From: Nocardioides luteus
GTDB taxonomy: Bacteria; Actinomycetota; Actinomycetes; Propionibacteriales; Nocardioidaceae
Assembly (NCBI RefSeq): GCF_014648595.1
Contig: NZ_BMRK01000027.1
Location: forward strand, 1-49,968
Direction: 5' to 3'
Length of the DNA stretch: 49,968 nucleotides
The notes beneath the pieces are model-generated. The model searched no databases, was not told the origin of the DNA, and saw only the letters and a list, made by a program, of their open reading frames with translations. Shown here piece by piece: positions 1-7,435 of this stretch. Made by a program: the position numbers and the translations under genes. The stretch's first letter is position 1. Each line of letters begins with the position of its first letter.

Positions 1-36
1 TCCGCGCTCGGCATGCGCGGGGTAGGTTCGGCCCTC

Positions 37-939
37 GTGACGCCTCCTTCGGTCTCGGTCCCTCCGGATGAGCCTGCCCAGGTCCGCTCGCGCCTCGACG
101 CGCTGGGCCTGGACGGCATCTTCGACGTACACACCCACTTCCTGCCCGAGCGGATGCTCGAGAAGGTCTGGGCCTACTTCGACTCCGCCGGACCGCTGAC
201 CGGTCGCCCGTGGCCGATCGCCTACCGGCACTCCGAGGAGGGGCGGCTGAGGGCCCTGCGTGAGCTCGGCGTCCGGCACTTCTCCGCGCTCACCTACCCC
301 CACAAGCCCGGCATGGCGGCCTGGCTGAACGAGTGGGGCGCGGAGTTCGCGGCCGACAAGCCCGACTGCCTCCACTCGGCCACCTTCTATCCCGAGCCGG
401 GTGCGGGCGACTACGTGCGCGAGGCGGTCGCGGCCGGGGCACAGATCTTCAAGGCCCATGTCCAGGTCGGCGACTACGACCCCAACTCGCCCCTGCTCGA
501 CCCGGTCTGGGAGGCGCTCTCGGAGCTGCGTACGCCACTGGTGATCCACTCGGGTCACGGGCCGGCTCCCGGGCGGTTCACCGGGCCGGAAGGTCTCGAG
601 ACCCTGCTCGCCCGCTACCCCGACCTCGTCCTGATCGTGGCCCACATGGGCCTGCCCGACTACTCGCGCTCGCTGGACCTGGTGGAGAAGTACGACGGCG
701 TCCATCTCGACACGACCATGGCCTTCACCGCGTTCACCGAGCAGAACACGCCTTTCCCCATCGAGGACCTGCCGCGGCTGCGCGCGCTCGGTGACCGGAT
801 CTTGTTCGGGAGCGACTTCCCCAACATCCCGTACCCCTATCTCGAGGCCGTCGACGGCGTCATCGGTCTCGGGCTCGGCGACGAGTGGACGCGTGGGGTG
901 CTCTACGGGAACGCGGCGCGGCTCTTTCGGCTGACCTAG
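37..939 (+). CDS. Amidohydrolase family 2 metal-dependent hydrolase
   Basis: TIM-barrel amidohydrolase of about 300 residues, the usual size for the amidohydrolase-2 family (decarboxylases and hydrolases of small carboxylates and lactones). Visible metal-site motifs are DVHTHF near the N-terminus (HxH), LIVAHMG in the middle and ILFGSDFPN near the C-terminus (the conserved Asp). The GTG at 37 is preferred because a TAGGTT -10 box (23-28) lies 8 nt before it, giving a leaderless start; an in-frame ATG at 13 is the alternative. The substrate cannot be named from sequence. No operon partner is visible downstream: the next gene has its own leaderless promoter. Family assignment is firm, function is not. 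Confidence 0.85.
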   Translation: MTPPSVSVPPDEPAQVRSRLDALGLDGIFDVHTHFLPERMLEKVWAYFDSAGPLTGRPWPIAYRHSEEGRLRALRELGVRHFSALTYPHKPGMAAWLNEWGAEFAADKPDCLHSATFYPEPGAGDYVREAVAAGAQIFKAHVQVGDYDPNSPLLDPVWEALSELRTPLVIHSGHGPAPGRFTGPEGLETLLARYPDLVLIVAHMGLPDYSRSLDLVEKYDGVHLDTTMAFTAFTEQNTPFPIEDLPRLRALGDRILFGSDFPNIPYPYLEAVDGVIGLGLGDEWTRGVLYGNAARLFRLT

Positions 940-1003
940 CAGCCGGCGGTCGGACTGTCGCGATCTCGTGGCTGCCGGGGCGGTCGCGTTCTATGGTTCA
1001 CCT

Positions 1004-3202
1004 GTGATCACGGCTCCGACACTGCGCGCACGCGCGCGGTCAGCGGTCGCCGAGCTCGGTGGTGGTCCCGCGGCGGTGGCGACGGTGATGCGCCGGGTCG
1101 TGATCGGGTTCGCTGCGGCGCGGGGGACGACGCTCACCGAGGATGCCCTGGATGCAGCGGGGCTTCTGCCTGTCGTGCGCACCGAAAATAGTCCGACACC
1201 GGATCGTCTGCTGTCGGACTATCTGTTCCCTGACAGGTCCACGACGGACGATCTGGTCCTGGAAGAGATCGGGTACGTCTACGAGGCGCTGCTCGAGGAC
1301 TCCTCGCGTCGTGACAACGGGGCCCACTACACCCCGCCGGAGCTGGCCGACGAGATCGTCGCGCACGCCCTTGCCCCGGTCGCCCGTGCGGACGCGGCGG
1401 TGGTCGACATCGCCGCCGGCACCGGGGTCTTCCTGCTCGCCTCCGCGCGCTACCTGGCATCGGCGTGCGACGTTCTCATCGCGGAGGTCGTCACCGGGTG
1501 CCTCTACGGGGCCGACATCGACCCGGTCGCGGTCGACATCGCCAAGCTGTCCCTCTGGCTCCTCTGCGAGGACCCCGCGCTCCCGCTGACGTTCCTCGAC
1601 CACCGGATCCTGAGCGGCAACGCGCTGGTCGGGCTCGTCGACGCGGGCGAGCTGCCCGCGGACGTACCGGATCGGGAGGGGTACGCCGACGCGATGGTCG
1701 CCGTCGCCCTTCCGCTGGGTGGGCGGCCCGGAAAGCGGCTGGAGGAGGCGTACGCAGCGCTCCGCCGGGCTCGACGGCTTCCCGCTCCGACCGTCCGCCC
1801 GATCCACTGGGCGCTGGTCGCGCCCGAGGTGATGGCCCGCGGTGGGTTCGACGCCGTCGTCGGCAACCCGCCCTACCTCGGCGTGAAGCGGGTGCGGGAC
1901 GCGATCGGCCAGGAGCTGCGCGACTATCTCGCGCACACCCTCGCCGGTGGTACGACACGGCGCGCCGACTACGTCATCTACTTCCTGCTCCGCGCCGCCG
2001 CCCTCAGCCGCAGCGAGATCGGGATGATCACCACCGACTCCATCAGCGAGGGCGACACCGCAAGGTTCGGGCTCGGCGCGCTCCTCGACCGCGGCTGGCA
2101 GGTCGCCCGCGCCGAGCGGTCGGCGCCGTGGCCCACGGCGGGCGTCCGGTTCGCGAAGATCTGGCTCACCACCCGGCCGATCGACGAGGCCTGCCTCGAC
2201 GGCCGCACCGTACCGGCGATCACCGGAACCCTCGAGGACGGCTTCTCGCTCCCCGAGCCAGCGAGGCTCGACCTCGACGTACCCCTCCCGCACGGCTACC
2301 AGGGCACGATCGTGCTCGGCCGCTCGCTCGTGCTCACCCCCGACCAGGCCGAGTCGCTCGCCCTCGGGCCGCTCGGCCACACCGTGCGCCCCTATCTCAG
2401 CGGCGAGGACCTGGTCACGCCGTGCGGCTCGACGGCCTCCCGCTTCGTGCTCGACGTCGGCAAGCTCGGCCTGGAGGAGCTCGCCGAGGACCGCGCGCTC
2501 GCCCGCCTGGTGCGGTCGAAGGTGCGTGCCGAGCGCCGCCGCCAGTTCGTGAAGTACCCCCAGCTCAAGGAGCGCTGGTGGGGCTTCCTCAGCCCGGTCG
2601 ACGAGCTCTACCGCGACGCCGCCGAGCTCACCCACGTCATCGCGTTCAGCAAGCACAGCAAGCATCTCTGGCCAGTGCTGGTCGGCTCCGACCACGTCTT
2701 CTCCAACGGCCTGGTCGTCTACCCGACGCAGGACCCGGCGGCGTACGCGTTCCTGGCCTCGGACCTCCACCGCGTCTGGGCGGTACGCGCCGGCGGCACC
2801 ATGCTCAACACCGCCTACCGCTACAACCCCTCACGGCTGCGCGCCACCTACCCGTTCCCGACCGACCTCGCCCCGCTCCGCCCGGCCGGCGAGCACCTCC
2901 TCGCCGCGCTCGACCGGGTCGGCGAGGAACGCGACCTCGGCATCACCGGCGTGCTCAACCTCGTCGGCGACCCCCGCACCCACGACCCGGCGACCACCGA
3001 CCTGCGCCAGGCCATCACCGACGTCAACCATGCGACCGCCCGCCTCCAGGGAGTCGACGAGTCCCTGGCCACCCCCGACCTCACCGCGTCCGGCTTCGGC
3101 CTCACCCCCACCCGCCAGCGAGCCCTGATGGCCGCCCTCGTAGCCCAGAATCTCACCCTCGCCGAGGCGTCACCACCGCCGGCCGAGGCGTCAGGCACGT
3201 AG
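1004..3202 (+). CDS. Orphan Eco57I/TaqI-like N6-adenine DNA methyltransferase
   Basis: Class I SAM-dependent DNA methyltransferase of 732 aa. Visible in order: [12 protein letters not shown] (typical entry to the N6-MTase fold), motif [10 protein letters not shown] (SAM binding), an acidic loop [12 protein letters not shown], and catalytic motif IV NPPY. The C-terminal half resembles the target-recognition region of Eco57I/type IIG enzymes. I see no PD-(D/E)xK nuclease motif and no neighbouring restriction, BREX or DISARM gene, so it looks like an orphan methyltransferase. Start: GTG 1004 is 7 nt after a TATGGT -10 box (992-997); a GTG at 968 is in frame but lacks signals. The last 15 codons are written by the 21-bp repeat array that begins at 3157, giving an AEAS-containing repeated C-terminal tail. 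Confidence 0.85.
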   Translation: MITAPTLRARARSAVAELGGGPAAVATVMRRVVIGFAAARGTTLTEDALDAAGLLPVVRTENSPTPDRLLSDYLFPDRSTTDDLVLEEIGYVYEALLEDSSRRDNGAHYTPPELADEIVAHALAPVARADAAVVDIAAGTGVFLLASARYLASACDVLIAEVVTGCLYGADIDPVAVDIAKLSLWLLCEDPALPLTFLDHRILSGNALVGLVDAGELPADVPDREGYADAMVAVALPLGGRPGKRLEEAYAALRRARRLPAPTVRPIHWALVAPEVMARGGFDAVVGNPPYLGVKRVRDAIGQELRDYLAHTLAGGTTRRADYVIYFLLRAAALSRSEIGMITTDSISEGDTARFGLGALLDRGWQVARAERSAPWPTAGVRFAKIWLTTRPIDEACLDGRTVPAITGTLEDGFSLPEPARLDLDVPLPHGYQGTIVLGRSLVLTPDQAESLALGPLGHTVRPYLSGEDLVTPCGSTASRFVLDVGKLGLEELAEDRALARLVRSKVRAERRRQFVKYPQLKERWWGFLSPVDELYRDAAELTHVIAFSKHSKHLWPVLVGSDHVFSNGLVVYPTQDPAAYAFLASDLHRVWAVRAGGTMLNTAYRYNPSRLRATYPFPTDLAPLRPAGEHLLAALDRVGEERDLGITGVLNLVGDPRTHDPATTDLRQAITDVNHATARLQGVDESLATPDLTASGFGLTPTRQRALMAALVAQNLTLAEASPPPAEASGT

Positions 3203-3282
3203 GCCGAGGCGTCAGGTAGGTCGGCCGAGACGTCACGCGGGTGACGCCTCGACCGACGCGGGTGACGCCTCGGCGGATCGGG
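3157..3282. repeat. 21-bp inverted repeat array A (4 forward + 2 reverse units)
   Basis: Six units of exactly 21 bp. The core GCCGAGRCGTCA begins at 3161, 3182, 3203 and 3224; its reverse complement (TGACGCCTCG) begins at 3242 and 3263. The array covers the last codons of the methyltransferase and stops one base before the stop codon of the convergent thioesterase (3283). At the switch point the arms CGAGACGTCA and TGACGCCTCG can fold around a 6-nt loop, so it could act as a bidirectional terminator. The same repeat family forms array B at 21783-22118. Periods were counted by hand. Confidence 0.85.
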
Positions 3283-4131
3283 TCAGACCGAGGTGGCGGG
3301 GCCGCCCTCGACAGGAGCGGTGAAGTCGACGGTGCGCTTGGAGTTGGCCAGGGCGGTGACGGTGGCGGTGCCGATGGTGCCCTCGCGGTCGAAGACCTCG
3401 GCGGTACCGACGGAGATGCCCTCGTGGGCGACGTGGTCGATGGTGGCCAGACCGACCTCCATCCCGGCAGGGCGGCGGGCGAGGGCGAGGGAGATGTCGG
3501 TGTTGATCCACTCGACGCCGTTGCTGCCCCAGTTGGTGACCATCGAGGTGGCGTCGGCGATGGAGGCCACGGTCTGGAACGGGGTCATGGGCTCGCCGGC
3601 GACAGTGGGTACGCCGACCTGCCAGGTGATGTGGCGCCCGGCGTTCTGGTGCTTGCCGAAGTCGTCGGACCAGGGGCTCTCGGAGGTGAAGAACGGCACG
3701 TGCGGCTCGCTCGTCGGCGGGGCGAGGTCGAGCGGCGGCGGAGTGGCGCGCTCGGACGCCGACCAGACCTCGCCGGCAGGGTTCTCGCCGGCACGCAGGT
3801 AGGTGCAGGTGGCGCGGGCGACCACGCGCTCCTCGCCGTCGGCCGAGGACTGCACCATCTCGGCGTCGAGCAGCGCGATGCGCGGACCGTTGCGTACGAC
3901 GCTGGTGCGGATCCTCGTCGGGACCATCTTCGGCGGCCGGAACAGATCGACGTGATAGCGCGCCGGCACCAGCTCGGCGCCCCGGTCGAGGGCCTCGATC
4001 TGGTCCTCGAGCCCACGGGCGATCAGGCCGCTGGCGGCCACCCCGTGCATCTGGTCGTCGGCCCACATGCTGCAAGCCATCGGAGTGGGCTCGAAGCCGT
4101 CGTCGGTGCGCCGGAAGAAAGCAAGATCCAT
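3283..4131 (-). CDS. TesB-like acyl-CoA thioesterase family protein
   Basis: Protein of 282 aa with the look of a double-hotdog thioesterase: an N-terminal half with GLIARGLED and the strand pattern ARYHVDLFRPP...VRNGPRIALLDAEMV, and a C-terminal half with TNWGSNGVEWINTDISLALAR, as in TesB-like acyl-CoA thioesterases of actinobacteria. It probably hydrolyses an acyl-CoA in the cytosol; the chain is unknown. The ATG is leaderless: TAGAAT (minus strand, 4138-4143) lies 6 nt upstream. That -10 box overlaps a KstR-like operator shared with the divergent aldehyde dehydrogenase, suggesting control by a lipid- or sterol-responsive TetR repressor. The gene ends at the edge of repeat array A. Confidence 0.75.
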   Translation of the reverse strand: MDLAFFRRTDDGFEPTPMACSMWADDQMHGVAASGLIARGLEDQIEALDRGAELVPARYHVDLFRPPKMVPTRIRTSVVRNGPRIALLDAEMVQSSADGEERVVARATCTYLRAGENPAGEVWSASERATPPPLDLAPPTSEPHVPFFTSESPWSDDFGKHQNAGRHITWQVGVPTVAGEPMTPFQTVASIADATSMVTNWGSNGVEWINTDISLALARRPAGMEVGLATIDHVAHEGISVGTAEVFDREGTIGTATVTALANSKRTVDFTAPVEGGPATSV

Positions 4132-4155
4132 AGGGACATTCTAGAACGTGTCCTA
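4132..4155. promoter_or_regulatory. KstR-like TetR operator in a divergent promoter
   Basis: TAGAACGTGTCCTA (4142-4155) differs at one base from TAGAACGTGTTCTA, a good match to the KstR pattern TnnAACnnGTTnnA known from mycobacterial and rhodococcal sterol regulons. It overlaps the -10 box of the thioesterase gene on the minus strand. An overlapping imperfect palindrome GGGACATTCTAGAACGTGTC is centred on TTCTAGAA. The assignment to KstR itself rather than another fatty-acid TetR protein is inference. Confidence 0.55.
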
Positions 4156-4266
4156 ACTTCGGATTCAGTCGCCAAAATCGGCAAAGAGTAACGATTTCCT
4201 CATCGAGAGCACCGAAAAACCACGTACCATCACCCCAAACGCAGTCCTGATCGAAGAGGATGAACG

Positions 4267-5649
4267 ATGACCACGACGCCTCCCTACCAGGTGACCGACC
4301 CCGCCACGGGCGAGGTGGTCGAGACCTTCCCGTTCGCCACCGATGCCGAGGTGGAGGAGGCCATGGAGCGGTCCAAGACGGCGTACGCAACCTGGCGCTC
4401 GACCCCCATCGAGAAGCGCGCCGCCATCGTGAAGCGCGCCGCGGACCTCTTCACCGAGCGCGCCGCGGAGCTCGCCTCGATCATCCGCACCGAGATGGGC
4501 AAGAAGACCTCCTCGGGCGTCGAGGAGGCCGAGTTCTCCGGCGAGATCACCGCCTACTACGCCGACCACGGACCCGAGCTCCTCGCGGACACCGACCTGC
4601 CCGGCCACGAGGGCAAGGCGGTCATCCAGCGCCTCCCGCTCGGTCCGGTGCTCGGCGTGATGCCGTGGAACTACCCCTACTACCAGGTCGCCCGGTTCGC
4701 CGCGCCCAACCTGGTGGCCGGCAACACCGTGCTCCTCAAGCCTGCCGAGAGCTGCCCGCGCTCGTCCGCCGCGATCGCGAAGATCTTCACCGATGCCGGC
4801 CTCCCCGACGGCGTCTACCAGAACCTCTACGCCACCCACGAGCAGGTCGCCACGATGATCGGCGACCCGCGCGTCCGGGCCGTCTCCCTGACCGGCTCCG
4901 AGCGTGCCGGCACGGCGGTCGCCGAGGCCGCCGGCCGCAACCTGAAGAAGGTCGTCCTCGAGCTGGGCGGCTCCGACCCCTACATCATCCTCGACTCCGA
5001 CGACGTCGACGAGGCCGCCGAGACCGCCTGGGCGACCCGGATGGAGAACGTCGGCCAGGTCTGCAACGGCAACAAGCGGATGATCGTCAACGAGACCGTC
5101 TACGACGGCTTCGTCGCCGCCCTCACCGAACGTGCGGCCGCGATGAAGCCGCTCGAGGGCGAGGACGGTGACGACACCGTCTACTCCCCGCTGGTGACCC
5201 GCAAGGCCGCCGAGGCGCTGCGCGCCCAGATCCAGGACGCCGTCGACAAGGGCGCGACGCTCCATGTCGGCGGCGAGATCTCCGACGGTCCGGACGCGTT
5301 CTTCGCCCCGGCCGTCCTCACCGGCGTCACCCCGCAGATGCGCGCCTTCGAGGAAGAGCTCTTCGGCCCGGTCGCCGTGGTCTACAAGGTGAGCAGCGAC
5401 GAGGAGGCCGTCGAGCTGGCCAACGCGGTGGAGTACGGCCTCGGCGGTGCCGTCTTCTCCACCGACGAGGGCCGCGCGATCGCCGTCGCCGAGCAGCTCG
5501 AGGTCGGCATGGCGAACGTCAACACGCCGGCCGGCGAAGGCGCCGACGTGCCCTTCGGCGGCACCAAGCGCTCCGGCTTCGGCCGCGAGCTCGGCCCGCT
5601 CGGGATCGACGAGTTCCTCAACAAGCGGCTCTTCTACGTCGAGCGCTGA
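4267..5649 (+). CDS. NAD(P)-dependent aldehyde dehydrogenase, succinate-semialdehyde dehydrogenase type
   Basis: ALDH of 460 aa, the length of GabD/Sad-type enzymes. Visible motifs: MPWNYPYYQV and GNTVLLKPAE (cofactor pocket), SLTGSERAG, VLELGGSDP (general base Glu), NVGQVCNGNKR (catalytic Cys) and EELFGPVAVVY. It should oxidise a small aldehyde such as succinate semialdehyde to the acid. ATG 4267 follows a GAAGAGG Shine-Dalgarno. It is transcribed away from the thioesterase across a KstR-like operator. Alpha-ketoglutarate-semialdehyde oxidation for the pentose pathway at 35 kb is a conceivable role, but nothing local links them. Confidence 0.85.
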   Translation: MTTTPPYQVTDPATGEVVETFPFATDAEVEEAMERSKTAYATWRSTPIEKRAAIVKRAADLFTERAAELASIIRTEMGKKTSSGVEEAEFSGEITAYYADHGPELLADTDLPGHEGKAVIQRLPLGPVLGVMPWNYPYYQVARFAAPNLVAGNTVLLKPAESCPRSSAAIAKIFTDAGLPDGVYQNLYATHEQVATMIGDPRVRAVSLTGSERAGTAVAEAAGRNLKKVVLELGGSDPYIILDSDDVDEAAETAWATRMENVGQVCNGNKRMIVNETVYDGFVAALTERAAAMKPLEGEDGDDTVYSPLVTRKAAEALRAQIQDAVDKGATLHVGGEISDGPDAFFAPAVLTGVTPQMRAFEEELFGPVAVVYKVSSDEEAVELANAVEYGLGGAVFSTDEGRAIAVAEQLEVGMANVNTPAGEGADVPFGGTKRSGFGRELGPLGIDEFLNKRLFYVER

Positions 5650-5697
5650 GCCCGCGCCTCAGCTCCGGGAGCGCGCGACTCTGCGAGAATCCGTGGC

Positions 5698-6456
5698 GTG
5701 GCTGAGAAGGTGACCTTCAGGAGTACGTCCGGGCCGATGCTGGCCGGTCTCATCGACCTGCCGGAAGGAGAGGTACGCGGCTGGGGCGTCTTCAGCCACG
5801 GCTTCACGCTCGGCAAGGAGTCGCCGGCGGCAGCGCGGATCTGCAAGCAGCTCGCCGCCGAAGGCATCGGGATGCTGCGCTTCGACAACCTCGGGCTCGG
5901 TGACTCCGAGGGCGACTGGGGCGACGGCTCGTTCACCCACAAGGTCGCCGACACCGTCGAGGCCACCCGCTTCATGGCCGACCGCGGCACCCCGGCCGAG
6001 CTCCTCGTCGGCCATTCCTTCGGCGGCGCGGCCGTCCTGGCCGCGGCCACCGACGCGATCGGGGTCGACGCGGTGGCCACCGTCGGCGCGCCCTTCCAGC
6101 CTGCTCACGTCGAGCACAACTACGACGCGGTGCTCTCCCGGGTGCTCGAGGACGGCCAGGCGCCGTGGATGGCCGGGGGGAAGTCGCTGATCCTGCGCAA
6201 GGCCTTCGTCCAGGACGTACGCCGCGCCGACCTGCGCCAGAAGATCATGCAGCTCAAGAAGCCGCTCCTGGTCATGCACAGCCCCACCGACACCACGGTC
6301 GGGATCGAGAACGCGTCGGACATCTTCAACACCGCCCGGCACCCGCGCTCCTTCGTGGCGCTGGAGGGCTCCGACCACCTGCTCACCAAGAAGGGGCAGG
6401 CCAAGCGTGCCGCCCGGATCATCTCGGCCTGGGCCGACCAATACCTGAACGACTGA
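5698..6456 (+). CDS. Alpha/beta hydrolase
   Basis: Cytosolic alpha/beta hydrolase of 252 aa. GHSFGGAA carries the nucleophile Ser in the usual elbow; SPTDTTVG probably holds the acid and EGSDHLL the His. The N-terminal half (FSHGFTLGKES, LRFDNLGLGDSEG) resembles the hydrolase found alone or fused to OsmC proteins; no OsmC domain is present here. GTG 5698 lies 7 nt after GAGAAT (5685-5690), so the message is probably leaderless. The next gene starts 10 nt after its stop, so they are probably cotranscribed. Substrate unknown. Confidence 0.8.
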   Translation: MAEKVTFRSTSGPMLAGLIDLPEGEVRGWGVFSHGFTLGKESPAAARICKQLAAEGIGMLRFDNLGLGDSEGDWGDGSFTHKVADTVEATRFMADRGTPAELLVGHSFGGAAVLAAATDAIGVDAVATVGAPFQPAHVEHNYDAVLSRVLEDGQAPWMAGGKSLILRKAFVQDVRRADLRQKIMQLKKPLLVMHSPTDTTVGIENASDIFNTARHPRSFVALEGSDHLLTKKGQAKRAARIISAWADQYLND

Positions 6457-6466
6457 GGGGGATCAG

Positions 6467-7150
6467 ATGAAGAGGCCGAAGTTCCCGATCAAGGACCTGA
6501 TCAAGGCGGGTCCGGCGGCGCCACAGGTGCTGGTCGGTCACCTGGTCGCCACCCAGGGCCCCGAGATCGCCGCGAAGGTGGCCGCCGACCGGGCCGCGCC
6601 CGGCTTCGCCGCCGAGGCGTACGTCGACGACCTGGTCCGCAAGCACCGCCGGCTCGCCCGCCTGCAGGGTGCCGGCGGTGGCGCGATGATCGCCGCCGCC
6701 GAGGTGCCGGCCCTGATCGGCGGGCCCGGTGCGGTCGTGGCCGCGGCCGCGACCGCGATCCTGGGAGACCTGGTCGCGCTGGCGTGGATCGAGCAGCGGC
6801 TGGTGATGCACATCGCCGCGGCGTACGGACACGATCTGAAGGACCCTGCCCGAATCGAGGAGTTCCTCGAGCTGGCCGGTGTCGACCTGCTCTTCGGCAG
6901 CGGCAGCGTGGCAGGTGCCGCGGGCAGCCGCTTCGGCGTACGCGCCGCTTCGAAGTGGGCGGCGAGCAAGACCGTCCAGGCCACCCGGTCGATGATGCAG
7001 CTGGCCGGCACCAGGGTCGCTCGGCGTGTCGTCCTGCGCGGGATCCCGGTGCTCAACATCCCGCTCGGCGTCGTGCTCTCCGACATCGCCACCAAGCGGC
7101 TGGGCCGGCGCGCACGCCAGTTCTACAAGGCGCGTCCGGGGTCTCTCTGA
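6467..7150 (+). CDS. EcsC-family protein
   Basis: Protein of 227 aa with the EcsC-like arrangement: an N-terminal helical part (VDDLVRKHRRLARLQG), a Gly/Ala-rich hydrophobic stretch (about 67-105, AAEVPALIGGPGAVVAAAATAILGD) and the following IEQRLVMHIAAAYGHDL. EcsC proteins are widespread and poorly understood; some act near ABC exporters, but none is adjacent here. ATG 6467 has a GAGGGG Shine-Dalgarno and follows the alpha/beta hydrolase by 10 nt. A 6-bp hairpin 30 nt after the stop (7180-7197) may end the transcript. Confidence 0.65.
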   Translation: MKRPKFPIKDLIKAGPAAPQVLVGHLVATQGPEIAAKVAADRAAPGFAAEAYVDDLVRKHRRLARLQGAGGGAMIAAAEVPALIGGPGAVVAAAATAILGDLVALAWIEQRLVMHIAAAYGHDLKDPARIEEFLELAGVDLLFGSGSVAGAAGSRFGVRAASKWAASKTVQATRSMMQLAGTRVARRVVLRGIPVLNIPLGVVLSDIATKRLGRRARQFYKARPGSL

Positions 7151-7435
7151 CGCCTGCGTCTGATCAATTGACAGAAAACGCGGAACGAGACTTCCGCTAA
7201 CAGGTGTGGGTGGGGTTACACTCGCTGCAAGCGCCCGGCTCGTGGACGTTCGTCGTGGGGACCGAACGAGTCACTGGCCCGGTCGATGAGGCGCCGATCG
7301 CGGTTTCCGCTGTATGTACGCGGTCGTCAGTCGTCCACCATCGACTTTGCGTGAGCCCTGGGAGGGCGACCGGCCGAGGAGGGCCGGCATCTGCACATGC
7401 CATGCACCCCGTGTGTGGCCCCGAGGAGGATTCAG
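7151..7435 (+). promoter_or_regulatory. Intergenic region and possible structured leader of the SNF2 gene
   Basis: A 285-nt gap. It holds a short hairpin GCGGAA/TTCCGC (7180-7197) after the EcsC gene, a TTGACA at 7168 without a good partner, and a TACACT -10-like box at 7217-7222. If the latter is used, the leader is about 200 nt and contains two adjacent hairpins: GCCCT-GGG-AGGGC (7355-7367) and CCGGCC-GAGGAG-GGCCGG (7370-7387). The second has a Shine-Dalgarno-like GAGGAG in its loop. No known riboswitch class is recognised. Confidence 0.35.
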
